Source: Acetobacteraceae bacterium (GTDB taxonomy: Bacteria; Pseudomonadota; Alphaproteobacteria; Acetobacterales; Acetobacteraceae). From it: 10,045 bases of DNA. Position numbers and translations under genes: made by a program. The stretch covers positions 1 to 10,045 of the forward strand of contig JANXRT010000091.1 of assembly GCA_025356735.1 (NCBI GenBank). The letters run 5' to 3'. Position 1 is the first letter of the stretch. Each line of letters starts with the position of its first letter. This document shows positions 1-5,803 of the stretch, piece by piece. The notes under the pieces are model-generated. The model saw only the letters and a program-made list of their open reading frames with translations, was not told where the DNA came from and ran no database searches.

Positions 1-1100
1 TGCAGCCGCCTTGGATGTATCTCGAGGTCGATATTCGCGGCGGTGACCAGGGAACCAAAGCGCTTGCTCAGACCATGCACGGTCAGCACCGGCTGGTCGG
101 ATGCTGCAAAACCATCGCTGGGAACGAACGGCGCGATCACCGCCGGGCGCGCCGGTATCGCCTCGCGCATCAAGGTCCAGCGCTGGCGCCCGAATAGGCG
201 TTGCGCCAGGCCCTGCATCCCCTCCGGCGAGGCGAGGGCAAAGACCATGATAAACGGCGCAAAAATCAGCCACCAGTTCTCGGTCCAGGCGCTGAGCCGG
301 TCCTCCAGCAGGATAAAGGTGATGGCGCCCCAGAGCGGTCCCAGGAAATGGTGCACGCCGCCGAGCACGGTCATCAGCAGCGCGTCGCCGGCGCGTTGCC
401 AGGACAGGTTGTCGGCATAGACGCCTTGCAGCATCAGCGACAGCAAGCCACCGGCGAGGCCGACGACGGTGCCGGTCAGCACGAACGCCTTCAGGCGGAT
501 GACGTAGGTGTCGTAGCCGAGGCTCTTCACCCGCGGCTCGTTGTCGCGCAGCGCCTGCAGCACGCGGCCGAACGGCGAGTGGGCCAGGCGCCACAGGAAA
601 AACAACCCGCCGATGACCGTGGCGAGGGCAAACACGTGGAACACCAAATAACCCGGCATCCACGCGCGTGGAACATTCTGCAAGCCGTTTTCGCCGCCGG
701 TGAACGAGGTCGATTTGAAAGCCACCTCATAGGCGATCTGCGAGAAGGCGAGCGTCAACAGGGAGAAATAAAGGCCGCGCCGGCGCAGGATCAGCGCCCC
801 GATTGCCAGCGCCAGCACGGCGGAGAACAGGACGGCAAAGATCAGGGCAAAGAACTCGTTGCCGATCCAGCCACGCAGCAGCGGGATCGCCACCGCATAG
901 CTGGCGCAGCCGAAGAACACCGAGGCGCCGAACGGCACCAGCCCGGTGTAGCCGACCAGCAGGTTCACCCCGGCGCCATACAGCGTGTAGATGGCGATCT
1001 GCGTCACCAGCCCGAGCGGCGAGCCGATTGCCAGCCACAACATCGAAAACCCAGCCAGCACCAAGGCCGCCCACAGCACGGGGTTTCTGACGACCCTCAC
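1..1100 (-). CDS. LivM-LivG fusion: branched-chain amino-acid type ABC permease joined to ATPase domain (partial, runs off left edge)
   Basis: This frame encodes an inner-membrane permease of the LivM family that continues into a LivG-type ATPase. It opens at a GTG that shares bases with the LivH stop (GTGA overlap), with GGGAG 8 nt upstream, and 366 codons are visible without a stop. Residues about 8-290 are hydrophobic LivM sequence, including VGYTGLVPFGAS (49-60), RGLYFSLLTLAFSQIAYE (108-125), the family motif TGGENGLQ (134-141) and the cytoplasmic EAA-like loop SPFGRVLQALRDNEPRVKSLG (175-195). A linker of about 45 residues, rich in Ala and Pro, follows. Residues 338-366 then read VLTVHGLSKRFGSLV...IDLEI, the standard first strand of an ABC ATPase just before its Walker A motif. 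The Walker A itself lies outside the window, so ATPase function is inferred. LivM-LivG fusions are known in proteobacteria. A separate LivF would be expected further left. The membrane part is certain; the fusion is very likely. Confidence 0.9.
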   Translation of the reverse strand, partial: MRVVRNPVLWAALVLAGFSMLWLAIGSPLGLVTQIAIYTLYGAGVNLLVGYTGLVPFGASVFFGCASYAVAIPLLRGWIGNEFFALIFAVLFSAVLALAIGALILRRRGLYFSLLTLAFSQIAYEVAFKSTSFTGGENGLQNVPRAWMPGYLVFHVFALATVIGGLFFLWRLAHSPFGRVLQALRDNEPRVKSLGYDTYVIRLKAFVLTGTVVGLAGGLLSLMLQGVYADNLSWQRAGDALLMTVLGGVHHFLGPLWGAITFILLEDRLSAWTENWWLIFAPFIMVFALASPEGMQGLAQRLFGRQRWTLMREAIPARPAVIAPFVPSDGFAASDQPVLTVHGLSKRFGSLVTAANIDLEIHPRRL

Positions 1101-1966
1101 TCGAAGCGCTCCCAGCGCTCGCCGAACAGCCCGCGCGGGCGAACAAGCAGGACAATCGCCATCAGCACGTACATCGCCGCGGCCGAGGCGTCGGGGCGGA
1201 ACTGGATGGTCAACGCCGTCACCACGCCGACCATCAGACCGGCGAGGATGGCACCGCCGTAGGAGCCGAGCCCGCCGATGGTGACGATGACGAAGGCCGG
1301 CATGATGGCGCCGGCCGCCATGGTCGGGTTGACGGTCCATAGTGGCGCCGCCAGCAACCCGGCCCAGCCGGCCAGCATGCAGCCGATGCCGAACACCCAG
1401 GTCAGCACCCAGGGCAGGTTGATGCCGAGCAGCCCGACCATCTCGGCATCGCGCGACCCGGCACGCAGGATGCGGCCGAACGGGGTGAAGGCGAAGAACG
1501 CCCAGAGCGCCACCAGCAACGCGACGGTGGTCGCCAGCACGAACAGCCGGTAGCGCGTCATCAGCACCGGGCCGTATTCGACGAACCCGGACAGGAATTT
1601 CGGCGCGCTGAAGGGAATGCCGGAGCCGCCCCAGACCAGCCGAATGATTGCCTCGATCAGCAAGGCGAGTGCGAAAGTGAGAATCAAGCTGACCAGCGGC
1701 TCCTTGTCGTACAGCCGCCGGATCAACGTCATCTCGACGACCATGCCGACCAGCCCAACAAGGATCGGCGACAGCAGCACGCCGGGCCAGCCAAGATACT
1801 TATACAGGCTGAGGGCAAAGAAGGCGCCGAGCGCGAAGAAGCTGCCATGGGCGAAGTTGACGATGCCGAGCAGGCCGAAGATGATCGACAGCCCGACAGC
1901 GATCAGCACGTACAGGAAGCCCAGCACCAGGCCGTTGACGGCCTGCGAGACGATGACGTCGAACAT
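1097..1966 (-). CDS. LivH-type branched-chain amino-acid ABC transporter permease
   Basis: This is an inner-membrane permease of the HAAT (Liv) importer family that pairs with the LivM part of the next gene to form the substrate channel. The protein is 289 residues, the normal LivH length. It opens with MFDVIVSQAVNGLVLGFLYV and carries the LivH signature GLSIIFGLLGIVNFAHGSFF (25-44). The cytoplasmic coupling loop is TPFGRILRAGSRDAEMVGLL (161-180), and GGLGSYGGAILAGLMVG lies near 231-247. About eight hydrophobic segments are visible. The ATG at 1966 was chosen because it lies 2 nt after the binding-protein stop and starts exactly at the conserved N terminus. The same frame stays open upstream to 2473, but that part is antisense-like shadow of the binding protein and has no LivH similarity. 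There is no strong Shine-Dalgarno sequence, so translation is probably coupled to the upstream gene. The transported substrate cannot be read from this protein; the neighbouring lyase and hydrolase suggest something other than plain leucine or valine. Confidence 0.95.
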   Translation of the reverse strand: MFDVIVSQAVNGLVLGFLYVLIAVGLSIIFGLLGIVNFAHGSFFALGAFFALSLYKYLGWPGVLLSPILVGLVGMVVEMTLIRRLYDKEPLVSLILTFALALLIEAIIRLVWGGSGIPFSAPKFLSGFVEYGPVLMTRYRLFVLATTVALLVALWAFFAFTPFGRILRAGSRDAEMVGLLGINLPWVLTWVFGIGCMLAGWAGLLAAPLWTVNPTMAAGAIMPAFVIVTIGGLGSYGGAILAGLMVGVVTALTIQFRPDASAAAMYVLMAIVLLVRPRGLFGERWERFE

Positions 1967-1968
1967 GC

Positions 1969-3213
1969 CTACGAGGACATCGTGCAGCCGACCTCCGCCT
2001 GGGTGCCGAACACGGCCTCCAGATCGGAAGCCTTCACCGGCAGCGAGGCCTTGACGTTGAAATAGTCCCATTTGTCGGTGATCACCGGCTTGGTCTCGAT
2101 CACCAGGGTCCGCATCAGCATCTGATGGTCGAACTTCCGGTAGCCCATTGCGACATCGCCGTTCATCACCCGCCAGTTCTCCAGCCCGCCGACGATCGCC
2201 TCCGGGTCGGTGGATTTGGCCAGCTCGATCGCGCCAAGCAGCGAGCGCATGGCGAACCAGCCCATCCAGGACTTGTCGGCCGCCGGCTTGCCGTATTTCT
2301 TCAGATGCGCGGCAGCCATGGCGCGGTCCTCCGGCGGGTTGTCCGGGTTGCCGTACCACCACAGCGAGGTGAACACGCCGGTGGCCGCCTCCGGCCCGAC
2401 CGCCCACAGGTCGGTGTCGCCGATCGCGATCTCGGCGAAGGGAATTTTTCCTTTCATGCCGAGCTCGTTCCATTGCTTCAGGAAGGTGGAGAGGTCCTGC
2501 GCCGGCACGCCGCCGATCACCAGGTCGGGCTTGGCCTGGCGGATCTTCAGGATGTAGGAGCTGTAGTCCGGCGTGTTCAGCGGCACCTCGTCGGCGCCGA
2601 CGACGGTGCCGCCGGCGGCGGTCAGGATCTCGGTGAAGGTGCGCCTGATGTCCTGGCCGAAGGCGTAGGCCGCGGTCATCAGGTACCAGCGCTTGCCGTA
2701 ATCCATGATGTAGGGCGCCAGCGCCCGGGCCTGCACCGGCACCGCCGGGTTCAGCCGAAACGTGTAGCGGTTGCAGTCGCGTCCGGTGATCTCCCGTGCC
2801 GCCGCGTTGTTGATGACGTAGGGGATCTTCATCCGCTTGGCGACCGAGGACACCGCCAGCGCGTTGGAACTCAGCGCGCCGCCGATCAGGGCCACGACCT
2901 TGTGCTCCTCGATCAGCTTCTGGGCGTTCTGCTGCGCGACCTGCGGGCTCGGCTCGTCGAGCCAGATCAGCTCGACAGGCCGGCCGAGCGCCTGGCCGCC
3001 GGCTTCCTCCAACGCCAGGAAGGTGCCGTTGGCGAGATATTCGGACTGATCGACGATGGAGCCGGTCTTGGCCAGGATAAGTCCGATTCTGATCGGTTCG
3101 GCCGCCCAGGCCTTTCCAACAAGTGGGGCGTTGCCGATGAACGGCATGGCGAGCGCCCCGGCACCCAGAAGCGTGCGGCGCCGCGTGGCGACCAGCCCCG
3201 GTTTGTGGACCAT
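1969..3213 (-). CDS. Periplasmic substrate-binding protein of a Liv/HAAT ABC importer, Tat-type signal
   Basis: This is the extracytoplasmic receptor (Peripla_BP_6 / LivK-like fold) that delivers ligand to the LivH/LivM permease. The protein is 414 residues. The N terminus has a twin-arginine style signal, ATRRRTLLGAGALAMPF (9-25), with a probable cleavage after AWA near residue 37. The mature protein starts EPIRIGLILAKTGSIVDQSE, a typical first strand and ligand loop for this fold. Other family-like stretches are VVALIGGALSSNALAVSSVA (ligand loop), IPYVINNAAAREITG, YAFGQD and LKIRQAKPDLVIGG. The ATG at 3213 is supported by AAAGGGG ending 7 nt upstream and by the signal peptide beginning there. 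The frame stays open to 3459, but that stretch lies antisense to the lyase and reads unlike a protein. It is first in the operon, as expected for a protein needed in excess over the permeases. Ligand specificity is unknown; amino acids, amides, ureides and aromatic acids are all handled by this family. Confidence 0.92.
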   Translation of the reverse strand: MVHKPGLVATRRRTLLGAGALAMPFIGNAPLVGKAWAAEPIRIGLILAKTGSIVDQSEYLANGTFLALEEAGGQALGRPVELIWLDEPSPQVAQQNAQKLIEEHKVVALIGGALSSNALAVSSVAKRMKIPYVINNAAAREITGRDCNRYTFRLNPAVPVQARALAPYIMDYGKRWYLMTAAYAFGQDIRRTFTEILTAAGGTVVGADEVPLNTPDYSSYILKIRQAKPDLVIGGVPAQDLSTFLKQWNELGMKGKIPFAEIAIGDTDLWAVGPEAATGVFTSLWWYGNPDNPPEDRAMAAAHLKKYGKPAADKSWMGWFAMRSLLGAIELAKSTDPEAIVGGLENWRVMNGDVAMGYRKFDHQMLMRTLVIETKPVITDKWDYFNVKASLPVKASDLEAVFGTQAEVGCTMSS

Positions 3214-3214
3214 C

Positions 3215-3324
3215 CCGTTTCCCCTTTTATGGCGGCGCATGCCGGTGGCGTAAGCTACAGGCGGGCCGCCGCGATTGACAAATTCCGGCGGCCGGGCGGC
3301 ACAATGCGCAAAACGGAGAGCAAC
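3215..3324. promoter_or_regulatory. Divergent promoter region between the importer operon and the lyase-hydrolase pair
   Basis: The gap between the two divergent starts is 111 nt. On the plus strand TTGACA at 3275-3280 is a perfect -35 consensus. CACAAT at 3300-3305 is an acceptable -10, though the spacer is long at 19 nt. The implied transcription start near 3312 leaves a leader of only about a dozen bases before the ATG at 3325 and would exclude the earlier ATG at 3304. On the minus strand the overlapping TTGTCA (3281-3276) could be the -35 for the importer, but only a poor -10 (TAGCTT, 18-nt spacer) follows. If real, both promoters share their -35 region, so one regulator could control both directions. 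No clear operator palindrome or riboswitch was seen. Confidence 0.55.
3315..3320 (+). promoter_or_regulatory. Ribosome binding site that decides the lyase start
   Basis: GGAGAG sits 4 nt before the ATG at 3325 (core GGAG with 6 nt spacing). The in-frame ATG at 3304 has no comparable site and overlaps the predicted -10, so 3325 is taken as the start. Confidence 0.7.
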
Positions 3325-4821
3325 ATGAACCATGCCGCGCATGTCTCGATCCGCGAGCGGGTCAAGAAGCCGCCATCCCGCGCGATCCTCGACAGCTACT
3401 TCAGCCCGGCTTTGGCGCGGGCGCTGACGCATCACTTCCACATCGAGAACTGGGTCCACCTAGCCCACGCGCGGATGCTGGAGCGCCAGAAGATTATTTC
3501 TCCCGATGACGCATCGAAGCTGCGAGCCTGCATCCTGGAACTCGACGCCGCCGGTCCCGAGGCGCTCCGGATCGATGACACGCTGGAGGACCTCTACTCG
3601 TATGTCGAGCGCCACATCACCGGCACGCTAGGTCCCGAGACCGGCGGCCGGCTGCACACCGGGCGCAGCCGTAACGACCTGCACGTGACAACCTGGCGCA
3701 TGACCCTGCGCGGCCAGATGCAGGGGGTGCTGGAGGTTCTGGTCGCGCTGCGCGGACGCGTGCTGGAACTCGCGACGACGCACGCCGGCACCATCATGCC
3801 GGGCTTCACCCACTGGCAGCACGCCCAACCGATAACCTTCGGCTACTACCTGCTCGCCTTCGCCGACCAGCTCGCCCGCGATTTCTCCCGGTGCCTGGCC
3901 GCCTATCATCGCACCAACAAATCCCCGCTCGGCGCCGGCGCGCTCAGCACCACGGCATTCCCGCTGGACAGGCAATTCACCGCGGCGGCGCACGGCTTCG
4001 ACGGGCTGATGGAGGTCGCCTACGACGCGGTATCCTCGCGTGACGACGCGCATGAGGCGGCTGCGGCCTTCGCCGTGCTGATGACCGCGGTTTCCCGGAT
4101 TGCCACCGACCTGCAGGCCTGGAGCACGCTGGAATACCGATACATCGAGCTTGGCGACCAGCACTGCTCGGTCAGCTCGATCATGCCGCAGAAGAAGAAC
4201 CCGGCCTGCCTGGAAAGCCTGAAGGCCAGCGCCGCGCAGGTCACCGGCAACCTTGTTGCCTCGCTCGCCTGCGCCAAGAACACCGCCTTCGCCGACGTGT
4301 CGGACGGCGTGACCGCGGTCAGCGACCCGGTAACCGACGCCGCCCTCACCACCCGTCGCGCGCTGGTGCTGCTGGAGGACGTGCTGGCCGCGCTGACGGT
4401 GTTCCCCGGGCACATGCGTCACATGACCGAGATCGGCTTCGGCACCGCGACCGAACTCGCCGACGTCATTGTGCGCGAGACCGGCTTGTCCTTCCGCATG
4501 GCCCACAACATCGTCGCGGTCGTGGTGTCCGAGGCGATCGAAGCGGGAAAACCCGCGACCTCGATCCGCGCCGAGGAGCTGGAGCGCGCCGCGCAGACCC
4601 TGTTCGGCCGCGGCCTCGGCCTGTCGGCGGAAGCGGTCCGCGCCGCCCTCGATCCGGCCGAGAATATTGCCGGCCGCACCATGACCGGCGGGCCATCGGC
4701 GGCGACGATGGCCGAGATGCTCCGGCGCCGGGAGGCCGCGCTCCTGGACGACACGGTCGGGGTAAGAGACCTTCGAAGCCGCGTCGATGCCGCGCGGGCG
4801 GAAAGCTTTGGCAAGGCATAG
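3325..4821 (+). CDS. Argininosuccinate lyase superfamily enzyme, divergent (possible N-substituted aspartate lyase)
   Basis: This is a cytosolic enzyme of the fumarase/aspartase superfamily, closest by eye to ArgH. These enzymes remove an amine from an N-substituted aspartate and release fumarate. The protein is 498 residues, somewhat longer than typical ArgH (about 460). Conserved motifs are GGRLHTGRSRND (107-118), PGFTHWQHAQP with the catalytic-type His163 (159-169), SPLGAGAL (200-207), and the superfamily signature SSIMPQKKNP with the catalytic-type serine (284-293). A C-terminal ASL_C2-like segment, TELADVIVRETGLSFRMAH, covers 376-394. Three ArgH hallmarks are absent. There is no N-terminal WGGRF. 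The Gly before SSIMPQKKN is Val283. The YNKDxQEDKE stretch that helps hold argininosuccinate is replaced near 321-338 by AFADVSDGVTAVSDPVTD. The fold and the elimination chemistry are well supported, but the arginine-biosynthesis role is doubtful. EDDS lyase of Chelativorans is a known ArgH-like enzyme acting on other N-substituted aspartates. The downstream hydrolase lies 9 nt away, so the two are likely co-transcribed. Confidence 0.9.
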   Translation: MNHAAHVSIRERVKKPPSRAILDSYFSPALARALTHHFHIENWVHLAHARMLERQKIISPDDASKLRACILELDAAGPEALRIDDTLEDLYSYVERHITGTLGPETGGRLHTGRSRNDLHVTTWRMTLRGQMQGVLEVLVALRGRVLELATTHAGTIMPGFTHWQHAQPITFGYYLLAFADQLARDFSRCLAAYHRTNKSPLGAGALSTTAFPLDRQFTAAAHGFDGLMEVAYDAVSSRDDAHEAAAAFAVLMTAVSRIATDLQAWSTLEYRYIELGDQHCSVSSIMPQKKNPACLESLKASAAQVTGNLVASLACAKNTAFADVSDGVTAVSDPVTDAALTTRRALVLLEDVLAALTVFPGHMRHMTEIGFGTATELADVIVRETGLSFRMAHNIVAVVVSEAIEAGKPATSIRAEELERAAQTLFGRGLGLSAEAVRAALDPAENIAGRTMTGGPSAATMAEMLRRREAALLDDTVGVRDLRSRVDAARAESFGKA

Positions 4822-4830
4822 GAAAAGAAG

Positions 4831-5685
4831 ATGTCCGAACTCTACGTCTGCCTGACCTTCGACCACGACAACGCAAGTTCCAACATCTCGCGCGGCCTGA
4901 CCTCGCCGACGATGATCTCGCGCGGCGATTTCGGCATCCCCGCCACCGAGCGCATCCTCAAGCTGCTGGCGGCTGAGCATATCCCCACCACCTGGTTCAT
5001 CCCCGGCCACACCATCGAAAGCTATCCATCTTGCGTGAAGCGGGTGTTCGACGGCGGCCACGAGATCGGCAACCACGGCTGGACCCATCGCATCCCAGCA
5101 ACGCTCGGCCGCGACGGCGAGGAGGAAGAGCTGGTCCGCGGCAATCAGGCGATCCAGTCGCTGACCGGCAAGAAGCCGCGCGGCTACCGCTCGCCGTCGT
5201 GGGACCTGTCGCCGCACAGCGTTGATTTATTGCTCAAGCACGGCTTCGAATACGACAGCTCGATGATGGGCCACGACTATTTTCCGTATCAGGCGCGCAA
5301 CGGCGACCAGGTGCCGCTGTTGGAAAAGATGACCTTCGGCGCCGACACCGCGCTGGTCGAGATGCCGATCTCCTGGTCGCTCGACGACCATCCGCATTTC
5401 GAGTTCTTCCGCGGCGAGCACATCGTCGTGCCCGGCCTGCAGAATGCCCGCGCGGTGTTTCAGAACTGGCTGGATGAGTTCGCCTACTTCAAGAAGCACC
5501 AGGAGTGGGGCATCCTGACCTACACCTTCCACCCCCACGTCATCGGCCGTGGCTACCGCATGCTGGCGCTGGAGGATTTCATCACCCGGCTGCGCGACGG
5601 CGGCGCACAATTCGTTACGATGGAAACGGCGTTGGGCGAGTACAGGAAGAAGTTTCCGGAAGGAGTAAGTTTACGAGGAAAGTAA
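4831..5685 (+). CDS. CE4-fold (polysaccharide deacetylase family) metal-dependent hydrolase, HpPgdA / cyclic-imidase-like
   Basis: This protein of 284 residues is a NodB-homology (carbohydrate esterase 4) hydrolase that cleaves a C-N bond using a divalent metal. The ATG at 4831 follows AGGAAAAGAAG, 9 nt after the lyase stop. Motif 1 is LTFDHD (8-13), supplying the catalytic and metal-binding Asp. Motif 2 is HEIGNHGWTH (77-86), with His82 and His86 as metal ligands. Motif 3 is GYRSPSWDLS (118-127). The late motif TFHPHVIGRGYRM (232-244) supplies the C-terminal catalytic His. No signal peptide or membrane segment is visible, which argues against a cell-wall or exopolysaccharide substrate and for a cytosolic small molecule. 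Family members of this cytosolic type include HpPgdA of Helicobacter, PuuE-type allantoinase and the cyclic imide hydrolase of Pseudomonas putida. Being paired with the lyase and the importer fits a catabolic imide or ureide hydrolase. The family is certain; the substrate is inferred. Confidence 0.9.
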   Translation: MSELYVCLTFDHDNASSNISRGLTSPTMISRGDFGIPATERILKLLAAEHIPTTWFIPGHTIESYPSCVKRVFDGGHEIGNHGWTHRIPATLGRDGEEEELVRGNQAIQSLTGKKPRGYRSPSWDLSPHSVDLLLKHGFEYDSSMMGHDYFPYQARNGDQVPLLEKMTFGADTALVEMPISWSLDDHPHFEFFRGEHIVVPGLQNARAVFQNWLDEFAYFKKHQEWGILTYTFHPHVIGRGYRMLALEDFITRLRDGGAQFVTMETALGEYRKKFPEGVSLRGK

Positions 5686-5687
5686 GG

Positions 5688-5731
5688 CCAGGGCTCTGCC
5701 CTGGACCTGCAAAGGGGCAGTCGCCCCTTTG
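5688..5731. terminator. Probable bidirectional terminator hairpins
   Basis: Two perfect GC-rich hairpins stand just after the hydrolase stop: a 7-bp stem with a 3-nt loop (5688-5704) and a 9-bp stem with a 4-nt loop (5710-5731). Read from the other side, the TGGGGC/GCCCCA hairpin at 5781-5795 is the first met after the methyltransferase stop. None is followed by a clear U-run, so intrinsic termination is plausible but not certain. Confidence 0.5.
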
Positions 5732-5795
5732 AACCCCTCTACCTAGGTTAGGCGCCCCGGGACGCTACCCCGGTGGGGTTTGGGGCAGAGCCCCA
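5688..5795. repeat. Palindromic REP-like intergenic element between convergent genes
   Basis: The 118-nt gap between the hydrolase and the methyltransferase is almost filled by nested palindromes. Arm 1 is CCAGGGC-TCT-GCCCTGG (5688-5704). Arm 2 is CAAAGGGGC-AGTC-GCCCCTTTG (5710-5731). A weaker CCGGG/CCCGG pair lies at 5757-5773. The last arm is TGGGGC-AGA-GCCCCA (5781-5795). The outer arms are inverted copies of each other: GGGCTCTGCCC at 5691-5701 and GGGCAGAGCCC at 5783-5793. The whole unit therefore has terminal inverted repeats with internal hairpins, like a REP doublet or small MITE. Similar GGGCTCTGCCC-type elements are common between genes in Acetobacteraceae and relatives, from general knowledge. 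Only one copy occurs in this window, so its repeat nature cannot be proven here. Confidence 0.65.
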
Positions 5796-5803
5796 TGCTT
5801 CTA

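Noticed and set aside
201..1262. 353-codon plus-strand frame over the LivM gene
   Set aside because: Composition is biased to Gln, Arg, His and Gly; it is the antisense of a clear LivM protein with family motifs.
1967..2473. N-terminal extension of the LivH frame
   Set aside because: It overlaps the binding-protein gene in another frame, and LivH similarity starts exactly at the ATG at 1966.
2125..3324. Long upstream extension of the lyase frame (open from 2125)
   Set aside because: It lies entirely antisense to the binding protein, reads as low-complexity Gly/Arg/Val sequence typical of GC-rich shadow frames, and the RBS and lyase similarity begin at 3325.
3304..3324. Earlier ATG for the lyase at 3304
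   Set aside because: No ribosome binding site, and it would overlap the predicted -10 box; the ATG at 3325 has GGAGAG just upstream.
3325..4821. Calling the lyase argH of arginine biosynthesis
   Set aside because: WGGRF and the QEDKE-type substrate loop are missing and no arg gene is adjacent; the family assignment is kept but the gene symbol is withheld.
3628..5217. 529-codon open frame on the minus strand
   Set aside because: Antisense shadow of the lyase and hydrolase genes; it has no recognisable domain, and both sense genes have complete catalytic motifs.
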